Positions 44,618-55,645 of a stretch of DNA of 64,000 bases are shown piece by piece. The first letter of the stretch is position 1. Every line of letters starts with the position of its first letter. The translations under genes were made by a program, and so were the position numbers. The notes beneath the pieces are model-generated. The model was given only the letters and a program-made list of their open reading frames with translations. It searched no databases and was not told the DNA's origin. The stretch lies in the NCBI GenBank assembly GCA_003049485.1, contig PYST01000012.1, positions 128,682-192,681 of the forward strand, written 5' to 3'. This DNA is from Ophioceras dolichostomum. Taxonomy: Eukaryota > Ascomycota > Sordariomycetes > Magnaporthales > Ophioceraceae.

Positions 44618-46935
44618 TGCTCGTGTCGGTGAACTACCTAGATCTCGGATTAGATCCTATTAGTTGCGAGTCCTTGGTGCGTCTGGGCACTTGTTTATTT
44701 CGGCGCCTCTTGCACGCCTAATAGTCGTCATCTCTTAGATATCACATATATTATACTGTAGGAACCTACCAAGATAGGTATGCTCCTCCCGCGCGATAAC
44801 GGCTCGATGTTAGTTCCACACTTGACCTTCCTCATTTACACTACCCCGGCCGCGCAAGTAGAAAAGCACAAACCAACAAACGACCAGAACCGGAACTGGC
44901 CGTACACAGGCACTGTGCAGGATGTAGGATGCACCCGTCTGCTTTGTGGCCCGTGAAGTGCGGGCTGGAGCAAGCCGCCCCAAGCTGGGGCCCCCACATT
45001 CATCCAGAATGTGATCGGTGGCAGTTGCTTCTGCACCAGTACAGGATTGATGCGGTATGACTGCGCGCATTGCTTCCCGCTTTTGCCCCCGACCCCGGCG
45101 TGATAGTAGGGTCCGCCCAGAAGTCCATTGCTGACATCTTACAAGGTCCAAGCAGCCATGATGACAGACAAGTCGGCTCGGGAACCGCCTTCAGCGCATG
45201 TTGGTTATGACAGACGCACGCATGGCAGTCCAGCTTCTTCGAAAATCGAACTGCTACTGGCTGGTTTCCGCGAGACCCGCGTCCTGCATATGCTGTTTCA
45301 GCATGTTGAATCGGGGGCCGTTGGGAGTATGGAAGCATCTCCCAGGGGAAAATGGGCAGCTGTCCACCGCCAAGTAGGAGGAAGTGCCGCTCCGTTTCTT
45401 CAGGGGAGGGGGGAAACTAAGGGTAGGGCTGAACTGCTTGAGTGGGCACGGACGAATCATCAGCGACGGCGCTCACGCTAATCAGCAGCCACCAGCGCAA
45501 ATGCATCATCAACCCGCGCTTGCTCCTGGTTTGGTGCTTGCCACGGTGGCATCCTCTTCCATGGTATTTTAGGCACATCGTCCGAGGGGCTAGACAAATC
45601 ACGAGCTTCTGCATTAGAAGTTAGCCCCCGATTCTTCAACCCCAAAACAGGCGCCCGCCTGTCCAAGGGCCTGCGTGAGCTGGTGGTCACCTTCCGCCTT
45701 AACCAGCAGCAATTTTCGACGCCGCTCGGGAGCGTGGACATCCCCAAGCTCGCGCTTGCCTAGGAGCGACATCCTTGACGTCTTTGCATTCTTCTTCTCT
45801 CATTCTTGTATTTACTTTTCCTACTCTTTCTGTACTTTACCCAAGTTCCTAAGCGCTCTCTGTGCACGTAGACGACCACCTGCAAATCACTATTATCGCA
45901 CTCTCGTCCCCCCAACCAGCCAGCCGGCGAACCAGCGAGCCCGTTCCTTCGTCCCGCTTCCGACATACCGACTGTCAAGACCCCGCATCGCTCCAGATAT
46001 CAACCTCCCCTTGCTGTCAAAGCTGACTCAAAACAAGCGCCTGCCTTCCCGGGTGACGTTGGTTGACGACGCTCGCAACATCCAAAACTGCTCCTGACCG
46101 GCTCGAGACCTCCATTTCTTGTAAAAATTCCCAGCGAGGTGGACCCCTTCGTGTTTGGTCTATGAAAGCCAAGCCGCTTAACGGGTAGATCGGGTGTGAA
46201 CTTCTACCGACCTGGTGTCTATCCCTGGTGGTGGCCGATTGAGATACCGAGCGAGCTTCGATACGATATAACACCCTTACGCAGCAGGGTCCTCGAACCT
46301 TTTTTCTTGAGTCTCGATACACTGCACACAATTGGGTATCCCCTGAGTGTGTGAGCTGCCGGCGTTATCTCGTCTAGCACATCGAACACGTCCAACGATT
46401 CCAAATCACCCCCTGGCGACCTATCATCCCATACGTTTCTCAATTCATCCTTGGACTCGACACAGTGACATCAGCAATTCGTTCGAAGCATTTATTTGCT
46501 TGGATCAAGAGAGTCTCGTACGAGTCCTTCTTAGGCATTCGCCCCATTGGTGAGGACACTCCCAAACGGTCAGCCAGGCGATCCCAGCGAGGCCTCCAGC
46601 CTCACGCTTTTCTGACAAAGCTGCGAGGACTCAGCACACAACCGACTTGGGGCTAGAACGACCAGTCAAAAGAGGAGGATAAGGAGAACTGCCAAGCCGC
46701 CCGACTTTCTTTTTTTTGTTCAGGTTTTAGGAGGGAGGAAGAAGGAATCGGTGAGGACTGGTAGCCTAGAAGGCGGAGAGGGAAACAAATATTGAAGAAC
46801 AAAAAAGCAAACGGGGCTGCCTAGTCACTGGACACGACCAACACCGACCAGCCCAGCGTCGCGCATGACGACGGGCGAACGACGCCGGGGGCGCGACACG
46901 GACGTAGCAGTCCGGAGCCGCCGTGTGCGAACGCG
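44618..46935. other. Intergenic, 2.3 kb
   Basis: Long gap before the CaaX-protein gene. From about 45,780 on it is pyrimidine-rich with many short ATG-led frames, as in a long fungal 5' leader or promoter. I found no joined exons, repeats or RNA genes. Confidence 0.4.
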
Positions 46936-48447
46936 ATGAGCGTCGATACCGTCGGAACTCTCCTGGCCAGTATCGCGAATCACCTCAACGATGGCTTGCG
47001 CATTCTCATGTTCGCCGACAAGCGCCAGTGGGGGCCGGACGAGTTTGAGCAGGTCCGCGCCCTGGAGGAGTCCTTGGACGAGGCGAAGAGCGACTTCCAG
47101 ACCTTGTCGCCGCTTGTGAATGGCCAGTTTTACTACGAGAACGACAGGACAAGTGAGTACAGCCCGGTTTGTTATGTCTTCTCCCAGCCCTGTCCGTCTA
47201 CTCTGTCAAGGCTCGCCTCGATCTACGCGTGGTCCTCTTTCAAGAGGCTCCCAGCCAGCGATCCCCAAACAATACGGCTCAGATTCCACTTCCCGACATG
47301 TACCCCACCCCTCGACTACGTCAACCTCACACATCCAGGTTTCCAATTATCTACCTCAAGACATATTATTCCCTGAGCTCTCCTAACCAATTAACCTTTA
47401 ATCTCCCCAGGAGAATCACTGGAGGAGCTCCGCGCACTGAATACCAAGCTCGAGTTCCACACCCAAAATTTCAAGGACTGGCTGCGCACAGGTGGACCGA
47501 TCAACCCCTCGTGGGCGCTGGAGACGGTCGGGCTCCGGCGCGAGCTGCATCGGGCACAATGCCGCGCCGCCTGCCGCATGTACGCCACGGCGCCGGGTGC
47601 TGCTCGCTGCTTAGGAGGCTTCCTGGTGAGGCGACGGCAGCGTGAGCTAGAGGCTGCCGCGCAAAGGAAAGCCCAGGCTGCCAGCGCCGGCGAAGACCCA
47701 GACCCTGAACGGGGACTAGGTTTACTGCCAGTCGACGAGGCAGATACCGACGCCGACGGTCGGAGGCGCATGAGCCTCGAGGCGCTGGTACCGGACTGTA
47801 ACGCAGTCGGCCGCTTCGAGCGCTTCGGCGACAGAGATATCGCCTTCACGTGCGACTACTGCGACGGGTTCCTGGTCTGGGAGGACCTCCAGAGCATGCC
47901 GTCGACGCGCTTACCTCCTCCAGCTAACCCCCCATCGACGACCGTGCGACACGGTGGTGGATCACCAACAACAAAACCCTCCGCCAGCGCGACCACCCTC
48001 CCCACATCTGCCACCACACCCCGCCGCGCAGACACGCTCGACTCGATGGCAGGCCACCTCATGGTCCTCCCCGAACCGACCCGGCCCACGAGCTCAAGCA
48101 GCGCCGTCAGCGGCATCGGCCACTTCGCCGGGCTGGACCACCCCAACTGGCAGGCCACGGCGCGCGCCGTATCCACCGGCGAGACGAAGGGCGTCGTGTT
48201 CGCGCCCCTCGCGATCGCGAACCACCTCCTGCCCGCGAACGGCGACTGGCGCTCGCGCATCCTGTGCCCTTACTGCGACGAGCTGACATACTTCGACGAC
48301 GACGGCGGGGGTTTGGAGCTGAGGTACGCGCAGGACGAGGGCGGGATCGAGGACGTGCGAGGCTTCCAGGAGCACCTGGAGTGGTATCACACCGGCATGT
48401 CGATGCCGTCGATGCCGACGAAGAAGACGAATTGTGTAGTGATGTAA
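46936..48447 (+). CDS. Unrecognised zinc-motif protein with CaaX box
   Basis: Exons 46936-47152 and 47411-48447 join in phase (T-R-E) to 417 aa. The 258-bp intron is long for this window. I do not recognise a named family. Visible parts: an N-terminal helical region (MSVDTVGTLLASIANHLNDG to about residue 150) with a basic run; C220-x2-C223 (FTCDYCDGFLVWEDL); a Ser/Thr/Pro-rich linker; and C358-x2-C361 followed by H394-x4-H399 (CPYCDELTYFDD...EHLEWYHT), a C2H2-like set with a long loop. The protein ends KKTNCVVM. That is a CaaX box, and Met as the last residue favours farnesylation, so I infer a lipid-anchored protein with one or two zinc sites. No signal peptide. Confidence 0.75.
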
Positions 48448-49326
48448 GGAAAAAGGAAAAGGGGGTGAAGATATGGAGTTGGCGTATAATCGATCTATGA
48501 GGAAGGGGTGGTTGACTTTCTTCTTTGGTTGTCTGTAAAGCGAAGTTGGGGAGGGGGAACGCATGAACTGGATTGTTGGAAACGGAAAGAAGGGATACCA
48601 GGCCCCCGGATACCATTTTTCTATCACCATGACGACGTCACTTTTTATTTCTGCAAAAGAGCGTTCTGTTTCTATTTGCCTATCATGATTAATAAACGGA
48701 TGGAAGGGTGAGGGATGATAAACTTCCGTTCCTTCTATGGCTTCAATGCCCAGTTTCTTCTACGCATCGCGAAGAATATGCATCCTCACTTAGAGTCCAC
48801 TCTGAGCCGTCAGTCACCTCGTCCTCACCAACGAGGCTTACCTGGGCAGCACTCCCATGATCGGTTGACTATAGTATAGACCGACATCGGTCAGATAGAG
48901 AAAACAAAATGTCGCTTTTGCGCAGGTATTAATAGATCTCATATAAAGTCCAAGCGGTCATCCTTGTGCAGATATGTCCGCTCACAAGTGATAGAGCCAA
49001 TATGCCTCTCCTCCTTAGAGCACATGCCGAACCACTCAGAACTGAGTATCAACAGATGGGAACAGTAGACGGCACGAGAAAGGTAATCAGAGGCGCTATT
49101 TGCGCGCCTCGGATTCCCTCCGCCATGGTGGTCAGGACGAGAGCCTCCGACCCTTCCATCTCTTGCTCGGCTTATCGCTCGCTCCGTTCAACAACTTTCA
49201 ACGATGTGCGCCCGTTGTTGCCGCCACCTGCCTGTCCGGCTCCCCAGGCGTGCTCCCTCCAGGTGCCAGACAGACAAAGACTGCCTGCCTCCCCCAACGC
49301 CCGCTGCTGCCACCAAAACCACCCCA
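48448..49326. other. Convergent intergenic, 0.9 kb
   Basis: 3' flanks of the CaaX gene and SEC22. A 14-nt perfect palindrome-like element (GACCGA/TCGGTC) lies near 48881-48894. No gene seen. Confidence 0.4.
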
Positions 49327-49980
49327 TCAAAAGAACCTCCACCATAGGAAAAACAGTATGAAGAACCCCAGCCCCGCAAACGGGCCGTACTGCTTCAGCA
49401 GCAGCTCCCAGTTGATCCTCACGGCCGCGCGCCTGTACTTCTTGGAGTCGTCCCTCAGGCGCGAGCTCAGCTCGCCCATCCTCTCGAGGCTGTCCCCCCT
49501 GTACAGTAGGTCCTCGATGTTCTTCGTCATGACCTTTGTGACGTCGCGCAGCTCGTCGTTGAGCTTGTCGAGGTTCTGGCTCGCGCGCGCGTCCGAGTAG
49601 GTCGCCTTGGTGCGCGAGATGAAGGTGTCGAACTCGACGAAGGCGTAGGGGCGCAGGGTGGGGGAGGCGATCTGCGCGGACGGGTACGTGTTGGCGAACT
49701 CGGCCGCCAGGTCGGAGAGGTAGGTGAAGGCGAGCTTGCGCGGGTAGGACCGGTCGGCGACGCAGATGTACACGACGTCGGAGGGGGAGATGAGGTAGTG
49801 GAGGGAGTAGGCGGTGCCGGACTCGATGGAGGCTTGGGGCTCGGAGTTGCGGTTGAGACGCCGGAGGACGAGCTTCACTTGCGACTTCACCTCTGAGAGC
49901 GCGGTCTCGGTCGCTTCGTCGTCTACGGAGGCGCAGAGCATGAGCCCGTCGAGACGGGCTATTTGTGTTGACCGTATCAT
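49327..49980 (-). CDS. SEC22: R-SNARE Sec22
   Basis: ER-Golgi v-SNARE for COPII and COPI vesicle fusion. Single exon, 217 aa from the ATG at 49980 (MIRSTQIARLDGLMLCASVD). An in-frame ATG at 50061 would add 27 residues that do not resemble the family, so the inner start is chosen. Longin domain about 1-120 (YICVADRSYPRKLAFTYLSD), R-SNARE helix about 132-190 with the zero-layer Arg161 in LLYRGDSLERM, and a C-terminal membrane anchor (about 199-215, GPFAGLGFFILFFLWWRFF) as the very end. Tail-anchored, facing the cytosol. Complete. Confidence 0.95.
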   Translation of the reverse strand: MIRSTQIARLDGLMLCASVDDEATETALSEVKSQVKLVLRRLNRNSEPQASIESGTAYSLHYLISPSDVVYICVADRSYPRKLAFTYLSDLAAEFANTYPSAQIASPTLRPYAFVEFDTFISRTKATYSDARASQNLDKLNDELRDVTKVMTKNIEDLLYRGDSLERMGELSSRLRDDSKKYRRAAVRINWELLLKQYGPFAGLGFFILFFLWWRFF

Positions 49981-50939
49981 TTTTTCTCGGTTTTGTGAGG
50001 AGGTAGATAAGGTAGGCAGGGAGTGGTGGTGGTTCGGGTCAGCGAGGCTGAAAGTGGGCAAAGTTCTGCCTCGACCTGCTTCTCGAAAATGTACGGTAGG
50101 TGGTCAAAGAAGCGTGCGAGTGACGTGTTTTCTTGTTTGCTTCGATAGGGTGGCGGATCGTTGGCTTGCGTGTCGGGGGTGCGAAAGGTTGACGGGAGGT
50201 TGATGACGACGAAGTTGACACTTCTCCTGAAAGCTCTTGGGACTTGGTACCTGAAAAAGTTGGGACTAGGGAGCCGGGCAGAACTCCTAGCCAAGAGTCA
50301 ACACCAAGTAGAAACGGAACTTTGCGGGACCAAAGGTGCCAAACAGATTTGCTCAGTTTGCCAATGCAAATTCAACGAGAAAACATCTCACTAGAGTTCG
50401 TTGTAGCGATTGTCGCAAACACTAGGTATCAATTGCTCGTTTTCTTTGCCATCCTCCTGAGTGGTATTGTATCTATTGTCTGCGTCTTATTCATGAGTGG
50501 TGTAGATGGGCACTTCCCCACACTGTATGAAGAGCCCCTGCTATTGTGCAAGGGGCAACATTCGCAGAGTTTGTCCTCTGAATAGCATGTCTCCAGGCAT
50601 GACAACCGCTAATTCACAGGCGTTTGTAGCTCACAGATCACTACAAGACGTGACGCCCCTCCACAGTCCCGTGGCTGCACACGTCTCTTTCACCAACAGA
50701 ACAAACATCTCTCGCTCTACGTCTTTTCCAGAAACGAATATCAAACTCGTCAATTTTTTTTTCCGGTGATAAAGTGCAAGAGATCTCACTCCTCACTCAA
50801 GTTGATTTGAGCTCTTCATCAGTTGCTTATCTCCCTGTCCTGTCATCTCACTTCTGCCAGCACCTCCTGCATCCGTGGCCTTGTAAGAGCGACTTTCGTC
50901 ACCTACACGCCTGCCTGCCTCGCATCCCAGGCTGCGCAT
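49981..50939. promoter_or_regulatory. Divergent upstream region, SEC22 / ASXH protein
   Basis: 960 bp with both promoters by position. Near 50883-50930 there is a GTAAGA...CCCAG pair 48 bp apart, which could be a very short 5' UTR intron. No other feature. Confidence 0.35.
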
Positions 50940-52243
50940 ATGGGAGCCTCTCAGGTCACGATCACGATGGCCACTCCAGAGAGCGCCATGAACATGGACG
51001 GCGGCTGCAGGCCCAAGTCGTCCTCAGAGCTCTCATCACCGCCCCCTACCTCGCCGGTTGCCCCTGTTTCGTCACCAGTCGGCGACGAGATCGTTGCGCT
51101 GGTCGACGGCACGGCTGATGAGCGTTCGCCTTCGCCCGCCGAGAATGCCACCTCCAGGAAGGGTGGCAAGCGGAAGAAGAGGTCTCTCTCGTCCAGCATC
51201 GGCAGGGCCCCGCTTGAGGCTGTGAGCAAGGTCGTCAAGAAGGCTGAAAAGGCCGTCGCGGATTCTGCTGCTAGGCGGAAGGCCAAGAAGTGGGAGGCAC
51301 CGTTCGTCTTTGAGAGCGACAAATCTCCGTTGGCCACCGACGAGGCTATCGACATCCGGGTGAGTGGGAATATATGGTTTTTTTCCCCCTCTCTCTATCA
51401 TTGTCATGAGGCCCACCGAGATCATCCTGCCTCACATATATGACTCAGAAGTCGCACCCAGCTAACATCCGAAAATTACAGGCCATCCTGTGCAAGCCCG
51501 AGGCATGGAACTGCCTGGACCAGTTTGACAAGATGGAGATCGTCTCTCTCTTCCCAGACTGGTCGTTCATTTCTCAGCCGGGCACAATGGACGCCCACCC
51601 GGACATCACGGCGCTGCTCAACAGCAACGACTTCCGGAACGACTGCACCCGCTACCGCGACAACATCCGGGACGGGCGCCACGACCCGGAGTTCATCGCG
51701 CAGGCCTGGACCGCTCACCGTAAGCGCAAGGCGGGCGGGTTCGACAAGTTCCTCGCCAAGCGGTTCAAGGACAACTGGGGCGTCGACCCTCCTGAGTACG
51801 ACGCGCCGAAGACGCCTGAGCCGGAGGAGGAGCCGCAGTCGCCGGAGAGCAAGCAGGAGCAGGAGAAGCAGCAGCAGCAGCAGCCAGATCTGGCTCGTGA
51901 GGGCGGCGCGGTCACAACACACTCGGAGACGGTACCTGCGCAGAGTGAGTCATCGCCGCCTGTGACCCCCGAGAAGAAGAGAGGGGAAGGCGCCACTGAA
52001 GACGGAACGGTGCCGATGGACGATACCGTGGCCGCCGCCGCCGAGGCCAAGACGAATAAGAGCGGTGCCGGCGCTGGCGGAGGAGACGCTCAGTCCTCCT
52101 CGCCCGGCAGCTTGCCCTCAATTTCTGCGGGTGTGGGTGGGATCCAGGTGGGATCTGAGGAGGGCGACTCGCCGGAAGGAAAGGGCCGCCAGTCAACGTG
52201 CACAGACGAGGAGAAGAGCAACGACTGTGAGAAGACCAGGTGA
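50940..52243 (+). CDS. ASXH/DEUBAD-like domain nuclear protein
   Basis: Exons 50940-51359 and 51482-52243 join in phase (DIR|AILCKPEAW) to 393 aa. A second in-frame ATG at 50967 gives 384 aa and is equally likely. The domain across the join, about residues 128-245 (AILCKPEAWNCLDQFDKMEI, VSLFPDW, DAHPDITALLNSNDFRNDC, FIAQAWTAHRKRKAGGFDKF), resembles the Asx homology (ASXH) domain. In animals ASXH/DEUBAD proteins activate the BAP1 H2A deubiquitinase. By analogy this may partner a UCH-type deubiquitinase or another chromatin complex; that is inference. A Lys/Arg-rich stretch (KGGKRKKRS, residues ~77-85) suggests nuclear entry. The C-terminal 130 residues are Glu/Pro/Gln/Ser-rich and disordered. 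Confidence 0.8.
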
Positions 52244-52738
52244 AGGAGGCGGATGAATGGTTGGATGGTGCTTCACCCATGTAAGAACAGCGTTCCTTTT
52301 TGCCAGGGCTTGCAAGTCCTGGGAGGCAAGGCATTGGAGTTACGAAGGCGTTTGGTTCAGCCAAAACCAGGGGATAGATGATACCCAAGACGGCGAGCAT
52401 TTCCCCCCTCTTTTTCTGATGTCTTTCGACACATCATCAACCCACCCGGTTCTGCGGCGACGCCTTGGTTTACGATCGTTTTGTTTTTCGTTTTATCTTT
52501 CATATATACCCTCATGTAAAATATAACATCAGCGAGAGAGCAGTAGCGCGGCATCAAGTCATAAGATGAACAATTCATTGAACTTCACACAAACAATCTC
52601 TGTTTCCAGCTCGAATGCTTTACAACGTTCTACCTAGGGCGGCAGGCCGGTAAGTACCGAGGTACATAAAGGACGAGGAATTCGCTAACGACAACAGTTC
52701 ACAACCGAGAGCAACGTCCACGCACGCCGCGACCATCA
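52244..52738. other. Convergent intergenic, 0.5 kb
   Basis: 3' flanks of the ASXH gene and the aspartic protease. Nothing else seen. Confidence 0.5.
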
Positions 52739-54471
52739 TCAGAACACACGCTGAGCATACCGAATCTCCATCTTGGAGCTGAGGTCGAACACGGTGACCA
52801 GGTTCTGCATGAACGTGTCGCCCAGGATGTAGGGGAAAGCGTCGGTGGCAGCGATGCCCGTCGCGCACTGGCCCCGCCGGTTCTTGATCTCCGGGAGGAT
52901 CATGCTGGCCGGGTCGGTCCAGATGACGGTCCCGCCTAGGTTGATGCCGAGCGAGGGCGGGGTGGCGTTGCAGGGCACGAAGTAGGCGCCCTCGTTCGCG
53001 TCGTAGGCGGCTGCTGGGGTGAACATGTTGTTGATGGATGTTGCCAGTTCTAGAGTGACGACCGGGACGGGAGGGGGTTAGTATGAGTGAGCTCTGAACG
53101 GCCGGGCGATTTCGAGAATGCGGTCTTACTTACCGTACGGGAAGAGGTTTAGCGTGGTGCCGCTGTCGACGATGAAGCCAGAGGTCGGCCCCGCTTGACG
53201 GGTCTGCTTGGTGTTGTTCCAGGTGAAGCCCGTGGGCTCAATGGTGTAGTAGAAGTAGTCCACGCGGCCGTCGCGGGTACGGAGCTGCAAGGTAGGGAGG
53301 GAGGAAGGAGTCAGTCACTTGCACGTCAACATGGCCGCCGTGCTCCGTTCCCTTTCTTCCTCGGGACTACCAATCGTTCGTCGTAAGAACCGACCTTCTC
53401 TATCGGCGTCGTGGCCCACACGCCGTTGGTCTTGACCTGAGGCGGGACGCCCCCGAAGGCGATGAACGACTCCGACTGGTTGCGCGCGAGGGCCAGACTG
53501 AAGAGCGGCTGCTTCGTCATCTTGGAGATGGTCGTCGCAACCGGGTCGTACGTCGTCACCTGGAGGTTGCCGTCCGCACCTCGGCTGCCGTTGTGGGCTT
53601 CGGTTAGCGCCGGGAGGCCCAGGCCGAGGATACCGCTCGAGATGCCGTCGCCGAACCACATCCCGTGGGTTGCGAGAGCGATCTGCTGCTTGGCGACCTT
53701 GATGTTTGCCACAGTGAGGCTGCGCAGGGGGAAACTGTTAGCCAGATGCTACTAATTTGTTGCGGGATGAGGTCCTCCTTACTCGGTGTATCCCATCTCG
53801 CCGTTCAGGAAGGGCCCGTTCGTGCTGCCGTAAGTGATGTTGAAGTGCATGCTCGGTATGAGTCCTTGTGGGAACTCGCCTTTCCACACCGGGCCGAAGT
53901 CGCATTGCTCAAACGGAGCCCTCTGACGACGAGAATTCAGACACTGGAAGCCTGATGTACGAAGCTTGTCAGTTTGTGGTTGGAGGCGCTGGGTACGAGA
54001 AGCAACAGGCAGTTGTAGGGGGGGGGAGATTAAGCGAGGGCGGGTAGTACCGTTCTTGACGACCCAAGTGTCGCTGCTCCCAGTGTCTATGATGAGATTA
54101 TAACTCCCCCCATTAGCCGTGGTAATCGGCGTGATATACTCGACTTGGTGGTTCGCGTTGATAGCCGCCCCGATACCCTCGGCCCCGGGCTCATCTGCAG
54201 CCGCTGACAGAGGCGAGAAATCGACGCTGTCGCCCTCAGCCTGCACGTACGGCTTGTTGTTGACAGGAGCCAGGCCGAGAGCCTTGGGGTTCTTGAGTGT
54301 GGATCGCGACGGCGCGTTAGGCCGGTAGCGGACCTGGCGCTGAAGCGGCAGGGTATTCGATGATGAGGCTATTGCGGGTGCTCGCCTCTCAAGGACCAAC
54401 GGCGTCGCGCAGACGAGGGATGCCAGCAGGCTACCCAGCAGGTAGCCCATCATAGAAGATGTGTTTACCAT
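52739..54471 (-). CDS. Secreted pepsin-like aspartic protease (family A1)
   Basis: Five exons joined in phase: 54471-54051, 53951-53783, 53719-53395, 53284-53134 and 53049-52739, giving 458 aa. The start at 54471 puts a signal peptide at the N-terminus (MMGYLLGSLLASLVCATP). An in-frame ATG at 54504 would precede it. A propeptide of about 100 residues follows. Both catalytic aspartates are present: NLIIDTGSSDTWVV (first) and GFIVDSGTTLNLFPY (second, completed across exons 4-5). Several N-x-S/T sites fit secretion. The third intron is uncertain. A GTCGGT donor after ...PIEK is in phase, but a GTAGTC donor 21 nt later would add VGSYDERL before LRTRDGRV. No GPI-type C-terminal tail is seen, so it is probably a soluble extracellular or vacuolar protease. 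Confidence 0.9.
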
Positions 54472-55645
54472 CTTTGCCGACTGGCCTGAAGCTCCGATAC
54501 TCAAGGGGACTCGACAGCGAAGAAGTTTACTCTGGGAGCTCTAGTTGATGCCCGTGAATCACTCGTCGCGCAGCCAGGTCTGCAGAAAGATTACGCATCC
54601 TTCCCGTGTGCCAGAGCAGCCCGACCGGTACGGACGGATATCTATATACGATGGGGTTTATCATTGCCACTGGCAAGCGGTCGAGGCCTGCGGGGATTCC
54701 GCGGCAGGACATATGAATATACCTCCACTGAGAGATAATGAGCCGGTGAGTCCCAGGGTTCGGAAGACAGCCGGGCGAGATGTCGAGACCACACCCCCCC
54801 AGAAGTTCAAGCCACTAGCCAACCTCACCGGCTATCATAGGCCATGGGCGTATTCTCGTGGGCCGACGTAAAAGTGCTGCCAAGATGATCCCTGAAGTGA
54901 AATAGCTGCACCTGGCTTCTTTCGGCCTCACTCCCTCGGCGAGGAGCATTGAGGAGGGCAAGCCGGAGATTTGCGATCTCGTCCTGCCTGGCGAATCATG
55001 GCGCTCAGAAGAGGAAAATAGCACCCGTGATCCTGGACATTTCCATGAGCTCCTTGCCTGTTGGAGTGCGAAGTCATTGCTTTCAAGATCTCAAGTATAT
55101 TGCTCAATATCTTCGTCGCTCAGTGAAATGATAGGAAGCCATGAGAGGACGACCGAGCGCCCACTTTTGCAACTTGGGTTGATAACGCAAGGAGACGGGC
55201 GAAGCGAGCGGCCGGCAGATCTCTTGACCTCTTCCATGCTTCCATGGTAATTCTATAGGTCAAAAGATCCCGTCCCATTTAGATCAGCATGGCATCCATG
55301 GTTAGGCATTCAGTCGATTTGCCGTTCAGGAAATGCGCTCGGCGCTCGGCGCGCGTGTGTGGGTGTGTGCGGAAAAGAAAGGGGGTGGTGGGAGGCAATT
55401 GGGTATGGGTAAAGATATCAGTGACATCCAATACTGAGGCAGCAAAATAAAGTGCGGCGCCCTCCAACGCGACATCTTCTTCCGCTTTTTCGGCAGTGTG
55501 AATTTTCCCGCAACTGCATTATCACTCTTGCAATCATAGCACACTCCATCTTGGGGCATCAATTACATCAACCTCCGTATTTTTGACGTACTTACCCCCT
55601 CATTTCGTCGGTGTGATCTGTTTTCTTGTCGCGGGGACGAGACGG
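54472..55645. other. Divergent upstream region, protease / ELP5
   Basis: 1.2 kb between divergent starts. A GT-rich run near 55345-55372 and a TATA-like element (separate entry) are the only structures noted. Confidence 0.4.
54641..54648 (-). promoter_or_regulatory. TATA-like element of the aspartic protease
   Basis: TATATAGA read on the minus strand, about 170 nt before the chosen start codon. Plausible for a regulated secreted enzyme gene. Position only; no test possible here. Confidence 0.35.
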
